A DNA stretch of 16,137 nt from Stenotrophomonas sp. (GCA_003525885.1 DQIG01000222.1:1-16137), one strand, 5' to 3'; numbered from the stretch's first letter, positions 7,767-14,312 are shown. A program made the numbers and translations. Notes: generated from the letters alone by a model not told the origin.

Positions 7767-7796
7767 CTGCCGTATAACTGCCATTGGATATGGCAG
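7767..7796. promoter_or_regulatory. Candidate AraC-type operator and overlapping divergent -10 elements
   Basis: Two direct half-sites CTGCCGT (7767-7773) and CTGCCAT (7778-7784) lie 11 bases apart, one helical turn, as expected for AraC-family binding. A third half-site is inverted (ATGGCAG, 7790-7796) and covers the AraC start codon. Between them TATAAC (7773-7778) is a possible -10 for the AraC gene, and the same bases read TTATAC on the minus strand toward the 84-aa gene. The AraC ATG would be only about 12 bases beyond the -10, implying a nearly leaderless mRNA. Prediction from sequence only. Confidence 0.45.
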
Positions 7797-8596
7797 ATCA
7801 GACATCACCTGCGTTGATTGACCCCGCTTTGGCGAACGCCGAAGGCGGTCCCCTCGTCTTGGCCTCCCAGCTGCGGGTGCCCGGACGGCGCCGCACCGCG
7901 CGCCACCAGCACGTGCGTGGCCAGTTGCTGGGCGCCCACCACGGCCTGCTGCGGATCGAGGCCGGCGACCTGCACTGGCTGCTGCCGGCGGGGCACGTCG
8001 CCTGGATACCGCCCTTGCTGCCCCACGCACTGGTGGGGGCAGACGGGTTCGATGGCTGGAGCCTGTACTTCAGCGCCGAGGCCTGTCTGGATCTTCCCGC
8101 CCAACCGCGTATTTTCCAGCCCAACGCGCTGTTGCAGGCCGCGATGAAGCGCGCGCTGCACTGGCCACACCAGGCATTGGACGCCGCGCAGGCACGCCTG
8201 GCCGGCGTGATCGCCGATGAGATCACCGCCAGCACGCCCCTGCCACTTGCTCTGCCACAACCGCAGGATCGCCGGTTGCAGAAAATCGCTTCGGTGCTGG
8301 CGCGTTCGCCGGACGACCTGCGCAGTGTCGAGGCGTGGGCGGCCACCAGTGGCCTGTCCAGCCGCAGTCTCGCCCGCCGTTGGCAGTCCGAAACAGGCAT
8401 GACCTTGAGCCAGTGGCGGCAGCGCCTGCGCGTGCTGCTGTCGCTGCCACGCCTGCTCGCGGGCGAACCGGTGATCAGCGTCGCGCTGTCGATGGGCTAC
8501 GACACGCCCAGCGCGTTCATCACCGTATTCAAGCGTGAGACGGGAATGACGCCTGCGCGGTATGCAAAAGACGCAAAAGGGGACGGAGGGAATTAA
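7790..8596 (+). CDS. AraC family transcriptional regulator
   Basis: A 268-residue regulator. The N-terminal cupin-like sensing domain (about 20-115) contains RRRTARHQHVRGQLLGAHHG and a WIPPLLPHAL strand typical of AraC_N. The C-terminal AraC double helix-turn-helix lies at about 160-260: first HTH SVEAWAATSGLSSRSLARRW, second HTH around VALSMGYDTPSAFITVFKRE, ending with the family signature GMTPARYAK. I use the ATG at 7790; the frame also has a TTG at 7784, and no Shine-Dalgarno is evident. The last six residues (KGDGGN) and the TAA stop are read from RAYT repeat copy B, so the native C-terminus may have differed. It is divergent from the 84-aa gene, sharing candidate operator sites that suggest autoregulation. 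The inducer is unknown. Confidence 0.92.
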   Translation: MADQTSPALIDPALANAEGGPLVLASQLRVPGRRRTARHQHVRGQLLGAHHGLLRIEAGDLHWLLPAGHVAWIPPLLPHALVGADGFDGWSLYFSAEACLDLPAQPRIFQPNALLQAAMKRALHWPHQALDAAQARLAGVIADEITASTPLPLALPQPQDRRLQKIASVLARSPDDLRSVEAWAATSGLSSRSLARRWQSETGMTLSQWRQRLRVLLSLPRLLAGEPVISVALSMGYDTPSAFITVFKRETGMTPARYAKDAKGDGGN

Positions 8597-8608
8597 GTCG
8601 CTTTCGGC
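8575..8608 (+). repeat. RAYT-associated repeat, copy B (left end of RAYT unit)
   Basis: Second copy: A4, GGGGACGGAGGG, A, ATTAAGTCG, CTTTCGGC. It is in the same orientation as copy A with four mismatches, and inverted relative to copy C. It lies inside the 3' end of the AraC gene and provides its TAA stop through the central TTAA. Confidence 0.85.
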
Positions 8609-8621
8609 TCATCCGACACTG

Positions 8622-8662
8622 CATCGCGGCGTTGCCTGATGTCCTGATCCGCGGCCGCGATG
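8622..8662. repeat. Inverted repeat upstream of the RAYT gene
   Basis: CATCGCGGC (8622-8630) and GCCGCGATG (8654-8662) are perfect 9-bp complements around a 23-nt spacer. The hairpin ends 33 bases before the likely RAYT start and would sequester the alternative upstream ATG at 8660. It may be a recognition hairpin for the transposase or a translation control element. Confidence 0.5.
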
Positions 8663-8695
8663 ACAGGCTGGAAACCCCTTCAGTCTCCGAATCCC

Positions 8696-9406
8696 ATGCC
8701 CCGAAAAGCGCGCCTGATGCTGGCAGGCCAGGCCTATCACGTGATCCAGCGCGGCGTGAACAAGGGCGCGATCTTCATCGACGACATCGACCGCCAACTT
8801 TTCCTGCACCTGTTGCACAACGCATTCCTCAAGCACCACGTCGCGTTGCACGCCTATGTCCTGATGGGCAACCACATCCACCTTCTGGCCACGCCCTCCA
8901 CGCAGCAGGGCCTGGCCGTTGCAATGCGCATGCAGGGCAACAACTACGTACAGGCCTTCAACCAGCGACACGGACGCAGCGGACCGCTGTGGCAGGGCCG
9001 CTTCCATTCATCGATGATCGACAGCGATGCTTATCTTCTCAGCGTGTACCGCTATATCGAGCGCAATCCCGTTCGTGCCGGGATTGCGGTCAGCGCCGAA
9101 GATCATCCGTGGTCCAGCGTGCACGGCAACCTTCAACGACGCGATGATCCGATGCTGACACAGCATCCTGCGTTCAAAGCACTGGCAGCGACCGCTCGGA
9201 AAAGGACGACGTTGTATGCCGAGTTCCTGCGCGACGTGAATGCATCCGCCGACGTACCCGCAATCCGCAACCACAGTGCCAGGCAACGGCCAATGGGGGA
9301 CGCTGCGTTCCTGCGGATGGTGGAACAGACGCTGGGACGCCCCGTGGTGATGCGCAGACGAGGGCGCCCGCGCAAGCAGGGGACGGGAGAGGCAGAAACG
9401 ACTTAA
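8696..9406 (+). CDS. REP-associated tyrosine transposase (RAYT, Y1_Tnp)
   Basis: A 236-residue single-strand DNA transposase of the HUH/Y1 type, which nicks and joins at REP hairpins. The start MPRKARLMLAGQAYHVIQRG is the usual RAYT N-terminus; an ATG at 8660 would add 12 atypical residues. The metal-binding HUH motif is GNHIHLL (H60, H62). Then come NNYVQAFNQRHGRSGPLWQG and DSDAYLLSVYRYIERNPVRA. By spacing to E. coli TnpA-REP (H62/H64 and Y115, as I recall), Y113 is the likely nucleophile, with Y84 the alternative. The C-terminal ~60 residues are basic, ending in MRRRGRPRKQ, probably for DNA contact. The frame is intact and all key residues are present. The last four residues (AETT) and the TAA stop are read from the inverted repeat copy C. 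Confidence 0.92.
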   Translation: MPRKARLMLAGQAYHVIQRGVNKGAIFIDDIDRQLFLHLLHNAFLKHHVALHAYVLMGNHIHLLATPSTQQGLAVAMRMQGNNYVQAFNQRHGRSGPLWQGRFHSSMIDSDAYLLSVYRYIERNPVRAGIAVSAEDHPWSSVHGNLQRRDDPMLTQHPAFKALAATARKRTTLYAEFLRDVNASADVPAIRNHSARQRPMGDAAFLRMVEQTLGRPVVMRRRGRPRKQGTGEAETT

Positions 9407-9426
9407 TCCCCTCCGTCCCCTTTTTT
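9379..9426 (+). terminator. Terminator formed by the RAYT 3' end and repeat copy C
   Basis: GGGGACGG-G-AG (9379-9389) pairs with CTCCGTCCCC (9411-9420), ten base pairs with one bulged G, around a ~21-nt loop that contains the RAYT stop codon. Six T (9421-9426) follow directly. This has the form of an intrinsic terminator for the RAYT transcript and protects the convergent ABC permease gene. The long loop lowers certainty. Confidence 0.55.
9391..9425 (-). repeat. RAYT-associated repeat, copy C (right end, inverted)
   Basis: Inverted copy of the repeat (reads CGACTTAAT, CCCCTCCGTCCCC, then T-run on the plus strand). It is identical to the complement of copy A except for one base in 35. It overlaps the last codons and stop of the RAYT gene and ends just before the stop of the convergent ABC permease gene at 9429. 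Confidence 0.85.
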
Positions 9427-9428
9427 GG

Positions 9429-10613
9429 TCAGCCGGAAATGGCCAGGCGCTCGTTGTGGTAGCGGCGCACGGCAGCGAACCACAGCACGGCGGCCAGGCC
9501 GAGGCTGGCACCGAGATAGATCGCCCAGACCGTCGGGGTGATGGTCTCGTGGCGGATCACCTTCAGCAGCATCTGGTTCTGCGACAGGAACGGCACGGCG
9601 TACTGCCACATTTCGCTCTTCAGCGGATAGGCCACCAGTGCGTAGCCGGGCAGCATCGGCAGCAGCATCAGCCAGGTCATGTGGCTCTGCGCTTCCTTCA
9701 TGCTCTTTGCAGCGGCCGACAGGAAGGTCAGCAGCGAGGTGCCGATCAGCAGCATCGGCAACATCACCAGCAGCATCTGCAGCATCGAGCCGACGTTCAT
9801 GTTGAACTGGCGGCCGATGTTGCCGGGCGCGATCTGCGCGCTCACCTTGAACGCGACCAGGGTCAGCAGCAGCGACACGAAACCGACCACGCAGGCGGCG
9901 GCGATCTTGCCGCTGACGATCGCGCTGCGCGAGCCCGGCGTGGCCAGCAGCGGCTCCAGCGACTGCCGCTCGCGCTCGCCGGCGGTGGCGTCCATCACCA
10001 GGTAGGCGCCACCGATGAACGAGGTCAGCGTCAGCAGTACCGGCAGCAGCATCGACAGGATCATGCCGCGCTTGGCTTCGGCACTGGCCAGGTCCTGGCG
10101 TGCCACATCCAGCGGGCGGGCCACCTGTGCATCGATGCCGCGCGCCATCAGGCGCAGTGCACCGACCTGGCCGTTGTAGGTGGCCAGCGCCGCCTCCAGG
10201 CGTGCGCCGGGCACCTCGGCAGCGCGCCGCGTGCTGTCCTTGATCACTTCCACCAGAGCTGGCTTGCCATCGGCCCAGTCCTTGCCGAAGTCATCGCTGA
10301 TGCGCAGCGCCACATCGATGTCCTGGGTGCGGATGGCCTCCGCCAGGTCCTTCGGTGCCGGTGCGGCATTGAGGCCCTGTGCGGCGAGGAAGCGCACCAG
10401 GTTCGGCGCGTTCTCAGCGCCGATGGTCGGAATCTGCAACGGTTCTTCGATCTGGGTGCGCACCCGGCTCTCGGCCAGCTTGCCCATGCCCAGCAGCAGC
10501 ACCGGGTACAGCAGCGGCCCGAACAGCAGGGTCAGCAGCAGCGTGCGGCGGTCACGCGACAGGTCGCGCAGTTCCTTGCGCATCACCGTCATCAGGGTCG
10601 ACATCATGCTCAT
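9429..10613 (-). CDS. ABC-2 type permease, NatB-like exporter subunit
   Basis: A 394-residue ABC-2 transporter membrane subunit similar to NatB, which with NatA forms a Na+-extruding or related export pump. One N-terminal membrane helix (about 24-44, LLLTLLFGPLLYPVLLLGMG) is followed by a large extracytoplasmic domain (about 45-180). Five or so helices follow at about 183-210, 230-255, 278-300, 315-335 and 370-388. The cytoplasmic loop motif AGERERQSLEPLLATPGSR is characteristic of NatB/ABC-2 permeases. Its ATG overlaps the stop of the upstream ATPase gene (ATGA), indicating translational coupling. The gene ends against the RAYT repeat copy C. The real substrate cannot be read from the sequence; Na+ is only the best-known example in the family. 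Confidence 0.9.
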   Translation of the reverse strand: MSMMSTLMTVMRKELRDLSRDRRTLLLTLLFGPLLYPVLLLGMGKLAESRVRTQIEEPLQIPTIGAENAPNLVRFLAAQGLNAAPAPKDLAEAIRTQDIDVALRISDDFGKDWADGKPALVEVIKDSTRRAAEVPGARLEAALATYNGQVGALRLMARGIDAQVARPLDVARQDLASAEAKRGMILSMLLPVLLTLTSFIGGAYLVMDATAGERERQSLEPLLATPGSRSAIVSGKIAAACVVGFVSLLLTLVAFKVSAQIAPGNIGRQFNMNVGSMLQMLLVMLPMLLIGTSLLTFLSAAAKSMKEAQSHMTWLMLLPMLPGYALVAYPLKSEMWQYAVPFLSQNQMLLKVIRHETITPTVWAIYLGASLGLAAVLWFAAVRRYHNERLAISG

Positions 10614-11356
10614 GCGTGCAGGCCCTCTTCGCTGCCGATCAGTTTCACGAACGCATCTTCCAGGTTGGCTTCACCGGCCTGTGCACGCAGCTCGTCAGCA
10701 CTGCCGGCAGCCATCACCGTGCCCTTGGCGATGATCACGATGTGGTCACACAACGCACCCACCTCCTGCATGATGTGGCTGGACAGGATCACGCAGCGTC
10801 CCTCTTCGCGCAGGCCCAGCAGGAAGCGGCGCAGCGCGCGCGTGGTCATCACGTCCAGGCCGTTGGTCGGTTCATCGAGGATGACGTTGCGCGGGTCGTG
10901 CACCAGCGCGCGTGCGATCGCGGTCTTGGTGCGCTGGCCCTGCGAGAAGCCATCGGTCTGCCGGTCGAGGATGTCGCCCATGTCCAGCGCGTGCGACAGC
11001 ACCTCGATGCGTTCACGGATGCGCTCGGCCGACAGGCCATGCAGCTCGCCAAAGTAGGCGATGTTCTCGCGCGCAGTCAGGCGCTTGTAGACGCCACGCG
11101 CATCGGGCAACACGCCCAGGTGGCGGCGCACCTCCACCGGATTGCGGGCGGCATCGATGCCATCGACACTGATGCTGCCCTGGTCAGGGGTCATCAGCGT
11201 GTACAGCATGCGCATGGTGGTGGTCTTGCCAGCGCCATTGGGGCCGAGCAGGCCGGTGATCTGCCCATCCCCGGCGCGGAAGCCGACGTTGGCGACCGCC
11301 TGAATGCGGCCCGTGCGGGTATCGAAGGCCTTGTGCAGGTTGTCGGCGAAGATCAT
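10610..11356 (-). CDS. ABC transporter ATP-binding protein, NatA-like
   Basis: A 248-residue cytoplasmic ATPase that should power the adjacent NatB-like permease. Walker A GPNGAGKTT lies at about 38-46, the signature FSQGQ at 137-141, Walker B VILDEPTNGLD at about 158-168, and the switch histidine in ILSSHIMQE near 190. The FSQGQRTKTAIARAL form of the signature and the LPDARGVYKRLTARENI segment are typical of NatA-type ATPases. I chose the ATG at 11356 because it overlaps the stop of the upstream hydrolase gene (ATGA) and begins with the usual MIFADNLHKAF; an ATG at 11365 would add three residues. It overlaps the permease gene in the same way, so hydrolase, ATPase and permease are probably made from one message. 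Confidence 0.92.
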   Translation of the reverse strand: MIFADNLHKAFDTRTGRIQAVANVGFRAGDGQITGLLGPNGAGKTTTMRMLYTLMTPDQGSISVDGIDAARNPVEVRRHLGVLPDARGVYKRLTARENIAYFGELHGLSAERIRERIEVLSHALDMGDILDRQTDGFSQGQRTKTAIARALVHDPRNVILDEPTNGLDVMTTRALRRFLLGLREEGRCVILSSHIMQEVGALCDHIVIIAKGTVMAAGSADELRAQAGEANLEDAFVKLIGSEEGLHA

Positions 11357-12879
11357 GGTTCCCATCCGTTGAACGAGGTGAACGCCGGCACGTAGCTCAG
11401 CGTGTCCAGGCAGCCGGCATCCAGCGCCTTGGCATCGGTCTTGTCGATGAACTGGCCGAGCAGGCGCGGCATGCAGCCGGAGGTCAACGTGCCATGGCCC
11501 TGGCCGCGGGCGACCAGCGCGCGGCCATTGGGCAGGCCCTTGAGCACCTGTGCGGCGTAGCGCGGCGGCGTCACCGGGTCCAGCTCACCGGACAGCAACA
11601 GCGCCGGCACGTCGCTGCGCAGCGGCACGGCATCGGTTGCCGGCGCCGGACGGTGCGGCCACACCGGGCAGGCCGCAAAGAAGGCACTGGCCACCTCGTT
11701 GCCGAACAGCCGCTCGGGATCCTCCGCCGGCGCCTGGTAACGCGGTGCATCCTCGCTGCAGATCACCGACCACTGCATGCCGCGGTTGATCTGGAAATCC
11801 ATGCTGCGGTTCGCGCCGCGCGCCAGCGATGCCAACGGGGCGTAGCGGCCATGTGCGGCCTCATCCAGCACCAGTGGCAGCAGCGAGGAGTACTGCGGCA
11901 CGTAGGAGAAGGCAAAGGCCAGGCCAACCACGCTGTCCGGCGTCAGTACATCCTGCCGCGGTGCATTGGTCCCCGGATCGCGATAGTCGACCGATACCGG
12001 CGCTCGGCGCAGGGTGTCGACCACGCTGCGCAGCTGCGCGCGGGTGTCGGTCGGGAAACGCTTGCTGCAGGCGGCATCCTTGCGGCACTGCGCCGACTGC
12101 AGGGCGATCGCATCCTCGAACGTGGTCGCGAAGTCGCCACCGACCACCAGCTCGTTCGGTACCACGCCATCGATGACGATGCTGCGGGTGTGCTGCGGGT
12201 AGGCCCCGGCATAGCGCTGGGCCACGCGGGTACCGTAGGAGCCGCCGACCAGGTTGAGCTGGTCCACACCGAGCGCCGCACGCACCGCATCCAGATCGGC
12301 GACGGCTTCGGTGGTGGTGTAGAAGCGTGCATCGGCACGCCCTTGCAGCGATGCGGCGCAGCGCTGGGCGTAGTCGCGCAGCGATGCCTCGGAAGGCGCG
12401 GCATCCTCGTCCATCTGCAGCGGCTTGCCGTCCGCGCCCAGGCAGCTGAGCGGGTTCGAACCGCCAGTGCCGCGCTGGTCGATCAGGAACACGTCGCGCT
12501 GCTTGCGCACCTGGCGCAACGCGGTATCGACGATGACCGCGACCTCACTGGCCGCCTGGCCGGGGCCGCCGGCCAGGAAGAACACCGGGTCGGGCTGGCT
12601 GGCGCCGCTGCTGCCCGATTCCAGCCAGGCGATGCGCAGGCCGATCCGGCGACCGCCGGGCTGGGCCCGGTCCTCCGGCACCTGCAGGGTGGCGCACTGC
12701 GCCTCCACGTTGGCGCTGGCGCCTTCGGTGGACAGCGTGCAGGGCTGGAAGTCGATGGTGCCGAAACGGCGGCTGGGCGCATCGCTGGCGCTTCCGGCGT
12801 CAGCCGGCGGCGGCTGGCTGCACCCGGCAAGCATCAGGCTGGCCAGCATCCCGGCCAGCGCGAGGTGGTGTCTTTGCAT
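11353..12879 (-). CDS. Lipoprotein alpha/beta-hydrolase, tripeptidyl aminopeptidase / proline iminopeptidase-like
   Basis: A 508-residue exported serine hydrolase. The lipobox LAGC places the lipidated cysteine at 20, with Ser at +2 favouring the outer membrane. The alpha/beta-hydrolase core shows the oxyanion region FLAGGPGQ (about 101-108), DQRGTGGS (about 134-141) and the nucleophile elbow GGSYGTR with S214. D434 (SGELDPVTPP) and H462 (GQGHGT) complete the triad, the last two within the C-terminal TAP-like domain. Relatives release N-terminal amino acids or tripeptides. The frame is open to 13422, but that would run through the diguanylate cyclase gene; the ATG at 12879 has a GGGGAG Shine-Dalgarno and begins a lipoprotein signal. 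Its stop overlaps the ATPase start, linking peptidase and exporter, and the cyclase gene ends 68 bases upstream. Confidence 0.92.
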   Translation of the reverse strand: MQRHHLALAGMLASLMLAGCSQPPPADAGSASDAPSRRFGTIDFQPCTLSTEGASANVEAQCATLQVPEDRAQPGGRRIGLRIAWLESGSSGASQPDPVFFLAGGPGQAASEVAVIVDTALRQVRKQRDVFLIDQRGTGGSNPLSCLGADGKPLQMDEDAAPSEASLRDYAQRCAASLQGRADARFYTTTEAVADLDAVRAALGVDQLNLVGGSYGTRVAQRYAGAYPQHTRSIVIDGVVPNELVVGGDFATTFEDAIALQSAQCRKDAACSKRFPTDTRAQLRSVVDTLRRAPVSVDYRDPGTNAPRQDVLTPDSVVGLAFAFSYVPQYSSLLPLVLDEAAHGRYAPLASLARGANRSMDFQINRGMQWSVICSEDAPRYQAPAEDPERLFGNEVASAFFAACPVWPHRPAPATDAVPLRSDVPALLLSGELDPVTPPRYAAQVLKGLPNGRALVARGQGHGTLTSGCMPRLLGQFIDKTDAKALDAGCLDTLSYVPAFTSFNGWEP

Positions 12880-12947
12880 CGTGCTCGTCTCCCCTGGAGG
12901 ACGTTCCTGTCGACCACGACGGGCTGCCGCGGAAGATGTGACCCAAC

Positions 12948-13928
12948 TTACACGGGCAGCGCGCCGACGGCGATGGGCAATGACGAATCCGCCGCCGACG
13001 GCGCGCAGACCAGGCGGTCCCGCCCCTCGGCCTTGGCCCGATACAGGGCGGCATCGGCGGCGGCCAGCAAGGTCGACAGGTCGCCCTGCCCCGCGTCCAT
13101 CGCAAGGCCAACGCTGGCGGTGACCCGCACCGGCCCATCGGCCAGCAGCGCAGGTCGCTGCTGCAGGCGCGCGCGGATCGCGGCTGCCCGTTCCACTGCG
13201 TCGCCGCGCGTGCTTCCGGCCAGCACCAGCACGAACTCCTCGCCGCCATAGCGGGCGAAGAAGTCGCGTGAGCGGGTGGCTGCCTTGGACAGCACGGCGG
13301 CCACTTTCTTCAGGCATTCGTCGCCGCGGATGTGGCCGTAATGGTCGTTGTACTGCTTGAAGTAGTCGATGTCGAGCATGATCAGCGACAGCGGCGCGCG
13401 ATTGTTGAGCGCATTGGTCCACTCCACTTCCAGCGCCGAGTCGAACATGCGGCGGTTGGCCACGTTGGTGAGGCCATCGCGATAAGACAGCGCCTCCAGT
13501 TCCTTTTGCAGCTCGACCAGATGGGCCTCAGTCTTTTTGCGTTCGGTGATGTCGAACATGAAACCGATCAGGGAATTCGGGCTGCCGTCCGGGTTGCGCA
13601 CCACATGCACCACGTCGCGAATCCAGATGTGCTCGCCGTCGCGCGTGAGGGCGCGGTAGTCGGCCTCGTGGTCGATGCCTGACTTCGATTGCGAGATGCA
13701 GAAGTTGACCACCGCTTCGCGGTCTTCCGCATGGATGCGCATGGCCCAGTCTTCGGCGGTGGCCCAGCTCTCCGGCGTCCAGCCCAGCAGTTTCTCGATT
13801 TGCGGGCCGATGTAGGTGAACTTCATCGTGCTCCAGTCGATTTTCCACGGAATCGCCTTGGTTGATTCGAGCAGCGTTTTGTAGACGGCGCTATCGGGCT
13901 CCATCTGGTCTTTGGTCTGTTCGCTCAT
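12948..13928 (-). CDS. PAS-GGDEF diguanylate cyclase
   Basis: A 326-residue cytoplasmic protein predicted to make cyclic di-GMP from two GTP. A PAS domain with PAC tail (about 15-135) is recognised by YIGPQIEKLLGWTPESW, the WAMRIHAEDRE segment and IGFMFDITERKK. A short linker helix leads to the GGDEF domain (about 145-310). LDIDYFKQYND carries the metal site, the active-site loop is GGEEF (228-232) and an inhibitory I-site RSRD (219-222) sits exactly five residues upstream, so the enzyme looks active and product-inhibited. There is no transmembrane segment, so it senses an internal signal. The frame opens at 14072, but the ATG at 13928 (MSEQTKDQ) begins typical sequence; no good Shine-Dalgarno is visible. 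It leads the minus-strand hydrolase/exporter series and is divergent from the oxidoreductase gene. Confidence 0.92.
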   Translation of the reverse strand: MSEQTKDQMEPDSAVYKTLLESTKAIPWKIDWSTMKFTYIGPQIEKLLGWTPESWATAEDWAMRIHAEDREAVVNFCISQSKSGIDHEADYRALTRDGEHIWIRDVVHVVRNPDGSPNSLIGFMFDITERKKTEAHLVELQKELEALSYRDGLTNVANRRMFDSALEVEWTNALNNRAPLSLIMLDIDYFKQYNDHYGHIRGDECLKKVAAVLSKAATRSRDFFARYGGEEFVLVLAGSTRGDAVERAAAIRARLQQRPALLADGPVRVTASVGLAMDAGQGDLSTLLAAADAALYRAKAEGRDRLVCAPSAADSSLPIAVGALPV

Positions 13929-14227
13929 GTGTATGTGAGTGATTCGAAAATTGTTGTTGTATGGAAATTCGTGTCTTCCTTGCTGCATGGGGAGACGCAC
14001 GAAGCATTCCATGGGAGCCACATGCGAGTATCGGTTGGGCGCAAGCATACCGCGTATGGATGGCCGTCGCATGAAATCAAGGGCGGCAAGGCGCGGTGCG
14101 GGATCGCCTGCGGAAAGGGAGGGGTATCATTTTTCCTTATGGCACTATCCTCAATCGGTATTTCCACGTCCGAGCGGCACGGGGATAGACTTCAGTCACA
14201 GCAGTTTTCGAGACGGAGATTGTTGTG

Positions 14228-14284
14228 ATGACCGCTACCACGGTCGAAGTGTCTGACAGTAATGCGCCGTACCCGGCGCGGTAA
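14228..14284 (+). CDS. Possible 18-codon upstream ORF in the oxidoreductase leader
   Basis: ATG at 14228 preceded by GGAG nine bases upstream encodes MTATTVEVSDSNAPYPAR and stops at TAA (14282-14284). It is in the same frame as the oxidoreductase 42 bases further on, with no other stop between. The TAA overlaps a second ATG (TAATG) that opens a 5-codon ORF (MADAI). This could be a translated leader, or the remains of an older start now cut by a nonsense codon. Evidence is sequence only. Confidence 0.3.
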   Translation: MTATTVEVSDSNAPYPAR

Positions 14285-14292
14285 TGGCAGAC
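14251..14292. repeat. Nested imperfect palindrome in the oxidoreductase leader
   Basis: Outer stem GTCTG (14251-14255) / CAGAC (14288-14292) and inner stem GCGCCG (14264-14269) / CGGCGC (14274-14279) with loop TACC. The internal loops are eight bases on each side, so the structure is symmetric. It covers the end of the short upstream ORF and lies 32 bases before the oxidoreductase start. It may be an mRNA hairpin or an operator. Confidence 0.45.
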
Positions 14293-14312
14293 GCTATCTG
14301 AATCAAAATTTT

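Larger units (their letters stand above)
8575..9425 (+). mobile_element. RAYT unit bounded by inverted ~35-nt repeats
   Basis: An ~850-bp unit comprising repeat copy B, a hairpin, a REP-associated tyrosine transposase gene and the inverted repeat copy C. RAYTs belong to the IS200/IS605-like HUH group, are usually single-copy, and are associated with dispersed REP palindromes instead of moving as ordinary insertion sequences. Boundaries are defined by the repeats seen here; no target-site duplication is evident, as expected for this group. An IS200/IS605-like element is the alternative reading. Confidence 0.75.

Noticed and set aside
7379..9425. CRISPR array
   Set aside because: The three repeat copies are ~0.8-1.2 kb apart, one is inverted, and they associate with a RAYT gene; there are no short regular spacers.
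9456..11057. 533-codon plus-strand open frame
   Set aside because: Antisense to the overlapping ABC permease and ATPase genes, with Gln/His/Arg-rich shadow composition.
11494..13251. 585-codon plus-strand open frame
   Set aside because: Antisense to the hydrolase and cyclase genes, both with complete active sites; no domain in the translation.
12880..13422. Upstream extension of the hydrolase frame
   Set aside because: The frame is open through the cyclase gene but has no homology there, and a lipoprotein signal with Shine-Dalgarno starts at 12879.
14128..14160. Promoter for the cyclase gene on the minus strand
   Set aside because: TTGAGG and TGATAC-like hexamers can be drawn, but the spacing (19) and matches are poor, so I did not annotate it.
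13929..14256. Two overlapping plus-strand ORFs of 99 and 105 codons in the intergenic region
   Set aside because: No ribosome binding site, no domain, and mixed composition; probably chance ORFs in a regulatory region.
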